DNA from: CAYNZV01 sp965217095
GTDB taxonomy: Bacteria > Latescibacterota > UBA2968 > UBA8231
Reading direction: 5' to 3'
NCBI GenBank assembly: GCA_965217095.1
Contig: OZ244235.1
Coordinates: 3,286,001-3,350,000, forward strand
Length of the DNA stretch: 64,000 nt
Position 1 is the stretch's first letter. Every line of letters begins with the position of its first letter. The notes below the pieces were generated by a model. The model saw only the letters and a list, made by a program, of their open reading frames with translations. It did not search any database and was not told the origin of the DNA. Shown piece after piece: positions 1 through 9,434 of this stretch. A program made the translations under genes and the position numbers.

Positions 1-136
1 GAACATCGCTTATCGGAGATGGTGCTGCGATGGACAAGACGAAAAGGCTGGCGTGAACCAATTTTGCCAGACTAATGACTGAATCCGTACGCCGCCCCCT
101 GCTCAGGTATAAAGAAAGTGGTGGTGAGGGTGCGCC

Positions 137-712
137 TCAATAGTCCTCCTCCTCATAGGCGATCGCGCCCTCACGCACTGGTGCGCTACAATGAGTTACC
201 TTTCTCGCCCCCATTCCGGAATAAACCGATGCCTTGATTTCGGTCATGAAATCCAGTTCGACAGCAAAGTTGTCAGGACGCGGCGTTAGAGGAGTGAAAT
301 CGTCGTGTCCAAACGTCAGATAAAGTAAGCTGTGAGGAGGCTCGCCCGTAACGGGTTTGCCAGAAGCATCAAGCACTTGGGATCTACGAACAGCATGGAT
401 CAATCCTATGCAAGATAACTTGCGCATTTCTTCGTCCAGGATGGCTTTGGACCAACGGTAAGGAGAAATAGAAGTGTGAATGGTCAACCGATTTGCTGGG
501 GGGTAGTAAACAAGCGTTACGAAAGCTCCGCCGTCGATTTCAGTGAGCAGGGCTTTCTGGGTTTGATCAAGATGCTTTTGAATGTCGTTCTGAAGATGGT
601 ATCCCCCCCAATCCCACATGGTGACTGGATTGCTCATAAGATACTCAACAGCTCGGCTTGGTTCAGCTTGAGACGTAGAAACGATCAAGACTACCGCGAG
701 CAAGACTCCCAT
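137..712 (-). CDS. Secreted hypothetical protein
   Basis: I do not recognise the family of this 191-residue protein. The start is set by an excellent Shine-Dalgarno (AAAGGAGG) six bases before the ATG at 712; the frame stays open further upstream, but that part lies antisense to the next gene. The N-terminus is a signal peptide: a hydrophobic stretch MGVLLAVVLIVSTSQA followed by a likely cleavage after SQA. The mature part is mixed and ends in the acidic tail EEEDY, with no recognisable catalytic motif. It is divergent from the excisionase/integrase pair, with about 100 bases between starts, so it may be cargo at the edge of an integrated element. Location outside the inner membrane is inferred from the signal peptide only. 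Confidence 0.6.
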   Translation of the reverse strand: MGVLLAVVLIVSTSQAEPSRAVEYLMSNPVTMWDWGGYHLQNDIQKHLDQTQKALLTEIDGGAFVTLVYYPPANRLTIHTSISPYRWSKAILDEEMRKLSCIGLIHAVRRSQVLDASGKPVTGEPPHSLLYLTFGHDDFTPLTPRPDNFAVELDFMTEIKASVYSGMGARKVTHCSAPVREGAIAYEEEDY

Positions 713-811
713 TGGGGACCTCCTTTTGAGGCAATGGTAGACCCACAGTGAGTGAGGATCAAGGAGAGACACTTCCAGTTGCAGACAAGATCGATGCGAA
801 AGGAGCCTGAC

Positions 812-1024
812 ATGGAAGCAACGAGACCTGCGGCTCGGCGCCAAATACTCATGGACGAAGCGCAAGCCGCACATTTCGTCAACCTCTCTCCGCGAACACT
901 CGAGAGTTGCCGGCGGAAAAAGAAGGGTCCTCCATACGTCAAATTTGGTCATGAGGTTAGGTATAAAGAGGAAGATCTGGAGGCCTGGATCAACGATCTC
1001 CGCATACTTCCCGAAACCGGGTAA
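812..1024 (+). CDS. Excisionase-like helix-turn-helix protein (MerR/HTH_17 type)
   Basis: A 70-residue DNA-binding protein of the small excisionase/HTH_17 type. The pattern is classic: an AAHFVNLSPRTLESCRRKKKGPPYVKFGHEVRY winged-helix block in which a helix-turn-helix is followed by the GPPYVKFG beta hairpin and the YKEEDLEAWI helix. The start at 812 is chosen because AAAGGAG lies seven bases upstream; a longer frame from 752 lacks a ribosome site. The stop overlaps the integrase ATG (TAATG), so the two are translationally coupled. In integrative elements such proteins set the direction of recombination or regulate the integrase; that role is inferred from family and position. Confidence 0.8.
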   Translation: MEATRPAARRQILMDEAQAAHFVNLSPRTLESCRRKKKGPPYVKFGHEVRYKEEDLEAWINDLRILPETG

Positions 1025-2299
1025 TGCCGACAAAGCGCGGCAAGAAGTGGTACACCGATGTCGTCTACAAATACGTCGACGTGGAGGGGGTTCTGCGCCA
1101 TCGAAGGATACGGCGCCCGATCAGCCGGAAGAAGGAAGACGCCGTGGCTGCTGAGGTTCAGATTCGGACTCAGATCGCGGCCGGGACCTTCAATCCAAAC
1201 CCGCCCAAGCCCAAGGTCGCTTCTCCCAAGTTCGCAGTGTTTGCCCTGGAGGAGTTTCTGCAGTGGAGCGCGACCAACCACAGTCCCGCCCACCATACCG
1301 AGCAGGAGCGGATGCTTCTAGATCACATCATTCCCTTCTTCGGCGAGGAGATCTGCCTGGATGAGATCACCACCAAGCATATCGAGACCTATCAGCGCCA
1401 GCGGAAAGGGCAGAAATACCAACACCGGCACTGGAAGCGGGCCAAACGGACCACAGCAGCCACGGTCAATCGCGAGCTCTCCTGTATCAAAAGCGTGCTC
1501 AAACGAGCGGTGCGCTGGGGAATCCTGAAGACCTCCCCGGCAAGCGGCATTCCAGCCCTGAAGGAGACGCCGAATCCGCCGGAGCTGCTGTCGGCATATG
1601 AGGTCGTTCACCTGATATCGCTGATCGATATCAATGTCAGGGCTGCAGTAGGGATCGGTGTGTATGCTGGGCTGCGGAAAATGGAGATCCTGCGCCTGGA
1701 GTGGACCAACGTCAATCTGAAAGAGGGGGTAATCGCGGCCGTGTCACGAGAAGGTCGGAGGAATAAGAGCAACCAGGACCGCCGCATCCCGATCGCCCCG
1801 GAACTGAAGAAACTCCTGGAGGAGCACCCGAGAGAGCCCGTGAGCAAATACGTGTTTCCGAAAGCAGGCAATCCGCAAGAGCATCGGGTGGAATTCCGTT
1901 CCGCGCTCTACGTGGCCGCCAGAGAGGCCGGAATCGAGAAGATCACCATCCACCAGCTCCGCCACCGCCTTCTGCTCACACGCCTTGATGAAAGGCGTAG
2001 ATCCTCGTACAGTACGATCCTGGATGGGGCACCGAGATCTGAGCACGACCCTGCGTTACGCCCACACCTCTCCAGACCACGAGCAGGAGGCAATTAAGCG
2101 GCTATCCTACGGGACGGAGAAAATTAGATTGTACACGCATTGTGTCACGTTTTCTCCCATTCCACACCCATGTCCCACGAGCTCGATCCCTAAGAACCAG
2201 ACAGAGGCACTGCACACCAGAGTAGTATATAATGTAAAGGACATGACTTCGGATCAGGGGGTTGCGGGTTCGAGTCCTGCTGGGTGCGCCAGATCTTAA
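1024..2299 (+). pseudogene. Tyrosine recombinase/integrase, frameshifted before the catalytic Tyr
   Basis: A phage-type integrase of the site-specific tyrosine recombinase family. The first frame (to 2097) carries the N-terminal AP2-like and SAM-like core-binding regions and a catalytic domain with the first Arg (AGLRKMEILRLEW) and the HQLRH motif near residue 315. Just after HQLRH, around 1968-1975, the coding frame shifts by one base: the continuation (HALMKGVDPRTVRSWMGH, then the LRYAHT block with the nucleophile Tyr) is in another frame. The un-shifted product would lack the active-site Tyr. The restored frame stays open into the tRNA-Arg fragment at 2245-2291. Either a real inactivation or a base-call error; all conserved residues are otherwise intact. 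Confidence 0.85.
2245..2291 (+). repeat. tRNA-Arg 3' half fragment A (putative attachment site)
   Basis: This is the 3' part of a tRNA: an anticodon loop CTTCGGA (anticodon UCG), the 3' anticodon stem TCAGG, a T arm GCGGG-TTCGAGT-CCTGC, the acceptor 3' strand TGGGTGC, and an encoded CCA. The 5' half is not a convincing tRNA; there are weak echoes of one from about 2204 but no good D arm. It sits immediately after the integrase, where tyrosine integrases usually leave att sites. A second, non-identical copy lies at 9435. Confidence 0.75.
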
Positions 2300-2312
2300 A
2301 CATATTAAAAAT

Positions 2313-2356
2313 AGGCACTTGTAATTCTTTCTTGATGGGAAAGCAAGTGCCTTTTT
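2313..2356 (+). terminator. Rho-independent terminator after tRNA fragment A
   Basis: Perfect 9-bp stem AGGCACTTG/CAAGTGCCT with a 22-base loop, immediately followed by TTTTT. It lies 21 bases after the CCA of the tRNA fragment, the place where a tRNA gene's own terminator would be, which suggests the right side of fragment A is original chromosome next to the tRNA locus. Confidence 0.8.
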
Positions 2357-2580
2357 CTATTCTGTTCCTGTCTCGGTGTCCATATGGTACCCAGAATGAA
2401 GCATGACGCAGTTGATGCATTCGCCGCGGTGGCGATAGACCAGACGTTATTTGCCAGATCTTGACCCGAATCAAGCGCTTACATTATTGTTCTGTCTAGA
2501 ACATCACTTGCGAAAGTAAAGCAATGGATACCTGTCTCTAATCGGTGAATGTGAACATGGAGATTGGAGGTGAGCTCATA

Positions 2581-5541
2581 ATGTGGCGATCGTTCCATAG
2601 ATATTGGAGCTTCTTATTGCTGGTATGGGCCACGGCAGGTGCAGAGCAAGCGTCTCGTCTGGCGATTCCCGAAGTGGGGCAGCACCGGCCTTTTCTGCGC
2701 TACGAGCGGCCATCCTACAGGAACTTTGCCTTTGATCCCTTCACCAACTACGAGGCTCACAGCTGGGGTCTGCGTGAGGCCGGGATTGCAACCCGGCAAA
2801 GTACGAGGGAGACTGCGCGGGCGCAGGCCTTGTGGAGCCCTCTGGGGGATTACCTCGCGACCGGGTACGATCTGTTCACCTGGATCGAGCGGCGCCAGCC
2901 GGAACAGCGCTGGGGTAGCGAGCTCTCCAAAGACTGGGCGAGTTGGTCGGATGAGTTCAACAATGTGGTGGTGGCGAGCGACGGCTACGGGGGCTGGGGC
3001 TACAGCGCCATCGTCGGCGACGGCTTGATCGCCCGCCTCACGCCGCTGACCCTGTCGATGACGGATTTCAATGGCCTGCGGCTGGACGTGTCTCTGCCCC
3101 GCGTGAAGTTCACCGCTCTGGGCTCGCGCATTGCCCGGCCGAATAGAGAGTCGTACCTGAGCTCCGAAAATGCCGCAGAGGTCGAAGTCAACCATTCCAC
3201 CTTGCTTGCAGGCGGCCGCGCCCAGGCTGATTTAGGCGCGTTGCGCCTGGGTCTAAATGGAGTGAACCTGCACGCCTACAATAGCACGCAGCCGGGCAAC
3301 AGTACGAAGGGCCGGCTGCGGCGGGATCAGCCGCTGTACGAGTGGCTCATCGTGCGCATTTCGGATGACGCGCCCGCCGACGGGCGGGGTGGGGCCGTGG
3401 TCCAGGAGGTGCGGCTCATCCTCAATGGCCAGGCGCGGCCCGATCTGCTGCCGCAGGTAGTCCGGCAGCAGGCCGGCGCCTCATCCCAGGTAGGGCGCAC
3501 GCTCTCATCGGGTGCCTTCGTTCCGGTCTTCTACAACAGTATCGGCGGACCTCCCCAGTATTACCGGGGGCAGGAGATCCCACTCTATGCGGACTATCTC
3601 TACCGCCTGGCGCACGAAAGGGGTGAAGACGTGAGCAAGGATGCCCACGTGGAGGGATTGCTGGCGAATTTTGCGCTGGAAGACCCGGGGGGGGTCCTGC
3701 ACGCCGATAGGGAGGAGCAATTGGTCTACCTCTTCGATCTGGGGCCGGAACCCCACGTCGAGTCGGTGGAGGTGGAAGCGCTTTTGGGCAATGACTACCG
3801 GGTGGAGTGGTCCGGCTTGCGCTTGAGCAAGGGCGGCGCGACCGCCTCCAAAGTCGAGCAGCGGTTTCAAGGCACCTTCTACCGCACCGTCCTGCGCGCC
3901 CGGGGCAGCGTCGAGGATAGGTCGAATCTCAGGCGGGTGCGCTTCAAAGTGGGCGAAAACACGGCGATTTTCACCTACAGTGCGGACGTGCATCTGGCGC
4001 TGAAAGGCCTGGAGGTCAGCGGCGAGTATGCGCGCTCGGCGGTATATGGGCGCTATCCGGCCCACTTAGAGAGGCAATCCTTGTTCGATGCAAGTCCACG
4101 CTTTGCGAATCGGGGCTCGGCCTACTTTGTCAATGCGGTCCGCTGGTTCGAGCGCGGCCAGATGGGGGCGGAGTACTTTTCCATGAACCCGGACTTTACG
4201 ACCGAGATGCAGACCTATCTGCCCAAGGATTTCGGGTACTCATCGAGCCGCGGCTACAGCCCTTTCGCCGGGTTGGCCAAGGATACCATCATCTGGCGGT
4301 TGGTGCAGGACAACGAGGACGGGGACCGCTGGAAGGATATCATCCTGGGCAATGTCCTGGGCAGTCCATGGTCATATGATCGTCGCGCGGAGAGAGGTAA
4401 TGACGGGGATGGAGTTTTCCCGGGGCAGGACGAAGACAAAGACGGGATTGTGGATACTGACCGCAACTTCAATGGCATCCCCGACTACGAAGAGCTCTTT
4501 CTGATGTACGAGGTGGAGCCCCCTGAATACGTCTACGGCCTGGACCGCAACCACAACGACGAGCCCGACCATCGCGAGGACGATTGGTTCCCGGACCACC
4601 CCTACGATGCGGACCAGCGCGGCTACCACCTCTTCGGGCAGGTGGATCTGAGCCGGCACGGGTCGGTGGGGGTGGGACGCTACGCGGTCAAGGGACTGGC
4701 CAGCGGCGGGCGCAACCGCTCGACCTATGCCCTCTTGAACTACCGCCGGGAGGACGTCGCACGGGTCCGCCGGCTCTTCTTCGAGAACAACTTCCGCCGG
4801 GTAGAGGACGATATCCCTGACGAATTCAACGAATTCAGTAGAGCCATTGCATTGGAGCTGGTGGATGCTGTTTCTAGTAGAAATAATGGAGTAGTGCAAA
4901 ATGTTGTTTTCGACATCAGCCGGCATCAGGATCTGTTGTTTTACCAGGACAGCTATGTCAACGAGACCTACCTGGAGGGGGCGTTCCGACCCTGGTCGAC
5001 GCTGAATTGGGTGCAGAAGCTGCGCTTGCGGGTCAACTGGCAGCAGGGAGGCCGATTGGCCAATGACAGCTTCCAGCGCCAGCGCCGGCTGGACTTTTGG
5101 GCGGTGACCAGCCGAGTGGATTATACCTGGCAGTGGGGCAAGCTGCGCGTGGTGCCCCAATTCAAGTTTTTGCTCTTGCGCCTGCAGGACCAGGAGGCCG
5201 ACTTGGCCCTGCGCTCCGAGTACCGGATGATCCCGATCCTCAAACTGAGGTATCCGCTGATGAGCCGGACGACGCTGCAAGTGGGGGCACAGGGCTGGGG
5301 GCCGCTGCCCTATCGGCTCAAAGACCGGACCGAAAAGCGCAACAGTCTTGAGCAGCGTACCGCGGTTGTCTCGCTGACCAACCGCTCGCGCTATTTCGGT
5401 TATGACATGTATACGATCATCGGCTTCAGTCGAGAAGAGCTGGACTTCGACGAGCGTTTTCAGCGCTTCAGAAACTTTGATAGGTGGACGCTTTTCGTGC
5501 GCAATCTGATCGGCTTTGGCGAATTTGGACGGTTGTTGTAG
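2581..5541 (+). CDS. Large secreted protein with Asp-rich Ca-binding-type repeats (paralogue 1)
   Basis: About 986 residues of an unnamed family; its paralogue is at 10317-13244. The start at 2581 is chosen because GGAGGTGA precedes it at good spacing and a signal peptide follows (MWRSFHRYWSFLLLVWATAGA). After cleavage come the shared segment FLRYERPSYRNFAFDPF and a beta-rich N-terminal half (LSMTDFNGLRLDV, QADLGALRLGLNG). Around residues 576-665 lies a cluster of DxDxDG-like loops (DNEDGDRW, NDGDGVF, DEDKDGIVD, DRNHNDEPD) resembling thrombospondin type 3 or dockerin calcium sites. The last 300 residues alternate aromatic and charged strands as in an outer-membrane barrel. Export to the outer envelope is inferred; function is unknown. 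A segment at about 4830-4920 is lower in GC and differs most from the paralogue. Confidence 0.8.
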   Translation: MWRSFHRYWSFLLLVWATAGAEQASRLAIPEVGQHRPFLRYERPSYRNFAFDPFTNYEAHSWGLREAGIATRQSTRETARAQALWSPLGDYLATGYDLFTWIERRQPEQRWGSELSKDWASWSDEFNNVVVASDGYGGWGYSAIVGDGLIARLTPLTLSMTDFNGLRLDVSLPRVKFTALGSRIARPNRESYLSSENAAEVEVNHSTLLAGGRAQADLGALRLGLNGVNLHAYNSTQPGNSTKGRLRRDQPLYEWLIVRISDDAPADGRGGAVVQEVRLILNGQARPDLLPQVVRQQAGASSQVGRTLSSGAFVPVFYNSIGGPPQYYRGQEIPLYADYLYRLAHERGEDVSKDAHVEGLLANFALEDPGGVLHADREEQLVYLFDLGPEPHVESVEVEALLGNDYRVEWSGLRLSKGGATASKVEQRFQGTFYRTVLRARGSVEDRSNLRRVRFKVGENTAIFTYSADVHLALKGLEVSGEYARSAVYGRYPAHLERQSLFDASPRFANRGSAYFVNAVRWFERGQMGAEYFSMNPDFTTEMQTYLPKDFGYSSSRGYSPFAGLAKDTIIWRLVQDNEDGDRWKDIILGNVLGSPWSYDRRAERGNDGDGVFPGQDEDKDGIVDTDRNFNGIPDYEELFLMYEVEPPEYVYGLDRNHNDEPDHREDDWFPDHPYDADQRGYHLFGQVDLSRHGSVGVGRYAVKGLASGGRNRSTYALLNYRREDVARVRRLFFENNFRRVEDDIPDEFNEFSRAIALELVDAVSSRNNGVVQNVVFDISRHQDLLFYQDSYVNETYLEGAFRPWSTLNWVQKLRLRVNWQQGGRLANDSFQRQRRLDFWAVTSRVDYTWQWGKLRVVPQFKFLLLRLQDQEADLALRSEYRMIPILKLRYPLMSRTTLQVGAQGWGPLPYRLKDRTEKRNSLEQRTAVVSLTNRSRYFGYDMYTIIGFSREELDFDERFQRFRNFDRWTLFVRNLIGFGEFGRLL

Positions 5542-5753
5542 GCACAGAAAATGGTCTGAGTATAGCTGTCGAGCTATTTTTGTAGTTTTAGGCACACCCA
5601 CGGCGCCAATCCCCTACCCTGTCGGGAACTCCCACGTTTCGTTGACCTGCCCGCTCACCAACCGCCACCTGGCCGAATCAGCCGTAGGCCAGAATCCCTC
5701 ATGTGACTTCGTGAATAATTTAAATTTTAGAAGCGCGTTAAGGAGATACACAT

Positions 5754-6449
5754 ATGGCAGAACCACTCATATCCTCTGAAGTTATCGAGGATCTGCGTCA
5801 GATTGACAGCGCAACGGTTGCCAATGCAATCGAGCATTTCAATCTACGTGATCCAGTCACTGGATATGCCTCCTGGGAGTTGCCATGCCAATTTCCCAAA
5901 CTGGCACCCATGGTCGGATACGCTATAACCTGTACGGCGGACACCACAACTGCTGGTGATAATCGCCCCATGCGGCTCCATGAACTACTGGATATTATCC
6001 ACGATGCACCAAAGCCCGTTGTTTTGGTCGCACAGTACGTGGGACCAGACCGCCAACGCACTTGCCTGATCGGTGATATGTTTGCGGCCACCCTGCAAAA
6101 GCTTGGTGCGGTTGGCATGGTCACAGAGTTGGGAGGGCGTGATTTTCGGGGTGTTGAAGAGCGGGCGCCAGGCTTTCAACTTTTTTGTCCAGGTTCAGTG
6201 GTATCTCACGGATATGGCGTCTATCATGATTTCAACCTGACAGTATCGGTCTGCGGCCTGACAGTCCAACCCGGCGATCTGCTTCACGGCGATGCCAACG
6301 GGATTGTTCATGTGCCCATTGAAATCGCTGAGGATGTGGTAGCACAGAGCAAACGCGTGCTGGAGGAAGAGGCAGCATTCTTTGACTTTCTGCACAGTGA
6401 TGCCTATAGCTACGAAGGGTTGAAGCAACGTATGGGACGGAAAGATTAG
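5754..6449 (+). CDS. RraA-like aldolase/decarboxylase family protein
   Basis: 231 residues of the RraA/HMG aldolase-like fold. Class II 4-hydroxy-4-methyl-2-oxoglutarate or oxaloacetate-type aldolases in this family use a divalent metal held by a G-D...R-D signature; here GDMFAATLQKLGAVG is followed by ELGGRDFRG, and the C-terminal VQPGDLLHGDANGIVHVP strand block is also typical. The start is firm: AAGGAGA lies seven bases before the ATG. It is followed after 64 bases by a TIM-barrel isomerase on the same strand, so the pair probably acts in sugar-acid or keto-acid breakdown. Regulatory RraA proteins (RNase E inhibitors) share the fold but the neighbour favours an enzyme. Exact substrate cannot be read from sequence. 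Confidence 0.85.
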   Translation: MAEPLISSEVIEDLRQIDSATVANAIEHFNLRDPVTGYASWELPCQFPKLAPMVGYAITCTADTTTAGDNRPMRLHELLDIIHDAPKPVVLVAQYVGPDRQRTCLIGDMFAATLQKLGAVGMVTELGGRDFRGVEERAPGFQLFCPGSVVSHGYGVYHDFNLTVSVCGLTVQPGDLLHGDANGIVHVPIEIAEDVVAQSKRVLEEEAAFFDFLHSDAYSYEGLKQRMGRKD

Positions 6450-6513
6450 ATCGATATCAACCAAAGGACACACAAGTTGCCAGTTTATGCCAGCAACCTA
6501 GAGGAAACTGCTA

Positions 6514-7392
6514 ATGGCTCTAAAATATTCGATCATTATAGACACGCTGGCGACATTCGGTCTCAACATATGGGATAACCCGGGCGAAGTATTTGAGCGG
6601 GTGGCGCATGCAGGCTACGATGGCGTAGATATTACTGCTGAACCAGACCGGATTGAATTGGAACGCTATCGTGAAGTCACAGATATAGCCCGAGCCGCAG
6701 GATTAGAAGTGGCCGCATTGCTGGGGGCTTGGGCTACTTGGCACGCAGGTGAAGCCAGAGATCTGGGTTCACCGGATGATGCAGTCAAACGCCATGCCAT
6801 CGACTATGCCAAGAAGTGTACGAATTTGGCTGTAGAGTTGAATGTGGGGGTCTATGAGATCTGCTGTGCGCCCGCTGTACCCCAATATCCAGCTCACGAA
6901 ACGCCTCTGAACATCGTTCGCGAAAACTTTGTCAAGTCGGCCCGCGAAATCAGTCAGCACGCGGCCAGGCAGGGCGTGAGCGTAGCGATGGAGCCGATCA
7001 ATCGCTTTGAGGGCTATGCAGGCTTTATGAACAGCGTGGTGGATGCCGTGAGTGTGGCAGAAGAGGTCGGTGAAGACAACCTCGGAGTGATGGTAGACTT
7101 TTTCCATGCCAATATGGAAGATGTCTCCGTCCCCAGCGCGATTCGTCGGGCAGGACCAAGGCTTATGCTCATCCATCTGGCTGACAGCAACCGTCAGATG
7201 CCGGGTACCGGCCATGTTGATTTCACCCAAGTGATCCGAGAACTCGATGAAATTGACTTTGACGGCTATCTCTCTCTGGATTGCGTCCCAGCCAGACCCG
7301 ATACCAAGACTTATTTGGAGGGCTCCATTGGCTACATGAAACAATTGGAGCAGGCCGTTGCGGTAGAGCAGCAGTTGGCTGGGATAAGCTAA
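6514..7392 (+). CDS. Sugar phosphate isomerase/epimerase (xylose isomerase-like TIM barrel)
   Basis: 292 residues of the AP endonuclease 2/xylose-isomerase-like TIM barrel, closest in layout to ketose 3-epimerases and hydroxypyruvate isomerase. Metal-ligand motifs appear in order: Glu in VSVAMEPINRFEGY (about residue 161), Asp in GVMVDFFHANME (about 193), His in MLIHLADSNRQMPGTGHVDF (about 217). The fourth ligand, usually Glu in a LSLE strand, reads LSLD (about 254), a conservative change that could alter metal geometry. GAGG upstream gives an acceptable ribosome site. Likely cotranscribed with the RraA-like gene before it. Substrate unknown. Confidence 0.85.
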   Translation: MALKYSIIIDTLATFGLNIWDNPGEVFERVAHAGYDGVDITAEPDRIELERYREVTDIARAAGLEVAALLGAWATWHAGEARDLGSPDDAVKRHAIDYAKKCTNLAVELNVGVYEICCAPAVPQYPAHETPLNIVRENFVKSAREISQHAARQGVSVAMEPINRFEGYAGFMNSVVDAVSVAEEVGEDNLGVMVDFFHANMEDVSVPSAIRRAGPRLMLIHLADSNRQMPGTGHVDFTQVIRELDEIDFDGYLSLDCVPARPDTKTYLEGSIGYMKQLEQAVAVEQQLAGIS

Positions 7393-7625
7393 CGAGGACC
7401 GTTGGATACGCTGTAGCGTCTACATCCCGTTCAGGAACCGAAATCCATCCCGCACGGCGCCGCTTCGACGCGTTTCCTGAGTCGCCGGTCGCCACGCCCG
7501 CCAAACGATCCCGTATCTGGCGCTGGTGAGGTTTCGCTTCAGAGTTTCCGCGCGACCGCAAATCTGGTGAATTCCACCAGGCGCGGCTTGGCCTTTTACT
7601 TAGCTCGGCCCAACTTCCGTCCACC

Positions 7626-8594
7626 CTAAACCCCAGTCGCCATCCAAACGGCATTGGGCTTCTTTGATACCCCAAGCGCTAAGTCATCGTCGAAGTCGTC
7701 AGCATCTTGATAGGTACCGAATAAGCGATCCCAGAAAGTAAAATAGCCACCGAAGCTGGCATTATAGACACTGGGATGGTTGGCGTGATGCAGGCGGTGG
7801 AATCTGGGGGTGACCATGACCCATTCGAGCCATTTCATTCTGAAGCGTATATTGGCGTGCATCCAATGATCGGCTAGGACGGTGACCGCGATAATGTAAA
7901 TGAAAATCCAGTTGGGCAGGAAGAACCACGCTAGTAGGATGCTACTGAAATTTCGAATGACATTGTCAAGAAAGCTCGCACGCACACCTGAGAACCAATA
8001 CAGTTGCTCGATGCTGTGATGCCACACATGCATGCGCCAGCACAGGCGGGTGTGTAGTAGGCGATGTAACCAGTAGTAGATCAGATCGCTTACGAGGAAC
8101 AACATCACAATTCGATAAACCAGTGAATAGTCGACAATATAGCTGTCGATTACAAAATGTTTTAATCCCGCCAAAAGTTCAAAGCTGCCGAGAACAGAGT
8201 AAGTAAACATCACAATTGGGACGACTAGCAAATCTTTAAATTTGCTCAGTAGGTGGACCGTGAAGAACGCGACTAAATCGTTTTTAATGCAACCCTTGAA
8301 GTCTATTTCTTGGAAAGGGAAAAAGTACTCGGCAAAAGTGAATACTGAACCACTTATAAAGAATAACAGCAGAAAATAATTTCCGTGACTGAGTACTCCT
8401 TCGATGGCGGCAAACAAAAGGTAGCCGACGATTAGTAACGAGGTGATGTACAGAGCGGCCTGGTACAAGTGATGTTGTTGAATCCTCTCGACAGGGGCCC
8501 TGAGCGCGCCAAACAGGGCCATACGCTCTGAAATACCTCGAATGAGAAAGAGCGCGAACAAAAGATAGAAAACATGGGTGCTGGTCGTGTTCAT
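7626..8594 (-). CDS. Sterol desaturase/fatty acid hydroxylase family membrane protein
   Basis: A polytopic di-iron oxidase-type protein of about 322 residues from the ATG at 8594 (a TTG at 8633 would add 13 residues). Several hydrophobic spans precede and separate the three histidine boxes of the family: HRLLH, HVWHH and HRLHH, followed by FGGYFTFWDRLFGTY near the C-terminus, a hallmark of the group. Members hydroxylate or desaturate lipids at the membrane using O2. The gene is visibly richer in A and T than the large proteins around it and stands alone, convergent to the isomerase with about 230 bases between, consistent with acquisition inside the tRNA-bounded segment. Confidence 0.88.
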   Translation of the reverse strand: MNTTSTHVFYLLFALFLIRGISERMALFGALRAPVERIQQHHLYQAALYITSLLIVGYLLFAAIEGVLSHGNYFLLLFFISGSVFTFAEYFFPFQEIDFKGCIKNDLVAFFTVHLLSKFKDLLVVPIVMFTYSVLGSFELLAGLKHFVIDSYIVDYSLVYRIVMLFLVSDLIYYWLHRLLHTRLCWRMHVWHHSIEQLYWFSGVRASFLDNVIRNFSSILLAWFFLPNWIFIYIIAVTVLADHWMHANIRFRMKWLEWVMVTPRFHRLHHANHPSVYNASFGGYFTFWDRLFGTYQDADDFDDDLALGVSKKPNAVWMATGV

Positions 8595-8925
8595 GAAACC
8601 TGCGGGCTGAAACCTAAACGGCAAAGTTGGCAAGACTTATACTCGCTTAGATAAGATGAAGGGAACAGTTCATTAAGTCCGGGGAATAAGCGCTGAGGGT
8701 CAACGCAGGTTTGCTTTTCAGCCCCGGGATGTGTTCAGAGAATTTCAGACAACTAGGTAACCTTATCAAGGACAATTAGTCCGAAATCTTGCGCATACTG
8801 GCGCTTGTACCGTGGCAGCAGCACGCAGGCTCGCTGGTGAGGAACCTCCGCCCCCGCTTACCTCAAGACTTTGATAGCGCAGGTACCCGCGATGGAGGAA
8901 CGAACCGAATGTGCTTAGCGTAAGA
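8595..8925. other. Non-coding stretch
   Basis: About 330 bases upstream of the hydroxylase with frequent stops in all frames. I see no convincing gene, repeat or hairpin; it presumably holds the promoter of the hydroxylase. Confidence 0.4.
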
Positions 8926-9264
8926 CTACGGGGGAAGCTCGAAATCTAAACTAGCCTCGCCTTGGGAATCTGCGATCTTCATACCCACAACCCCAAAATT
9001 AGTGGGCACAAGACCAGTCACGAACTGAGACGAAAATCGTGTCAGTGTTGGCGGCACCAAGCTCGCCATAAAAACTACAGTTGTTCCTGGCGTCGCGTTG
9101 GTGGTTTTCAAATATACAGTACTCCCAGAGCGTGGTACTGTTAGGTTATCATTGACTGTTAATCTGAGAGGATTTCCGCCAGCATTCGCGCCACCAATTT
9201 GAGTATAGTTCAGTTGTATACGCTGCCGCCACCGCAGTGTAGTTTGGCCTCGTGAGAACACCAA
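8926..9264 (-). pseudogene. C-terminal fragment of a beta-rich, probably secreted protein
   Basis: A 112-codon open stretch without a signal peptide or ribosome site. Its second half (Ser/Thr/Gly-rich, alternating polar and hydrophobic: LRLTVNDNLTVPRSGSTVYLK, then LVPTNFGVVGMKIAD) reads like the end of an extracellular beta-sandwich protein, with a stop after DFELPP. The beginning looks like noise, so I take it as a 5'-truncated remnant. It abuts the second tRNA-Arg fragment, so it may be cut by an integration event. Low certainty; it may be chance coding. Confidence 0.3.
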
Positions 9265-9434
9265 GATACCTACTTACAAACCTGGATACGTGCGGGACAC
9301 TATTGGTAGCGGAAAAAGCGCGAAATCCGCAGATCGAAATCGATATTGCTGGAGTTGAATTAGGTTATTAGACTAGCTGGTGCAAGAGACGTATCCTTAT
9401 ACTACACATTTGGATACGAAACGGCGCTGAAATA

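Noticed and set aside
2190..2474. Small minus-strand gene with a QQDSNPQPPDPKS stretch
   Set aside because: That peptide is the well-known false translation of tRNA sequence on the opposite strand.
4372..5601. 409-codon open frame on the minus strand
   Set aside because: Antisense of the large secreted protein; low-complexity composition caused by GC-rich coding on the other strand, no ribosome site or motif.
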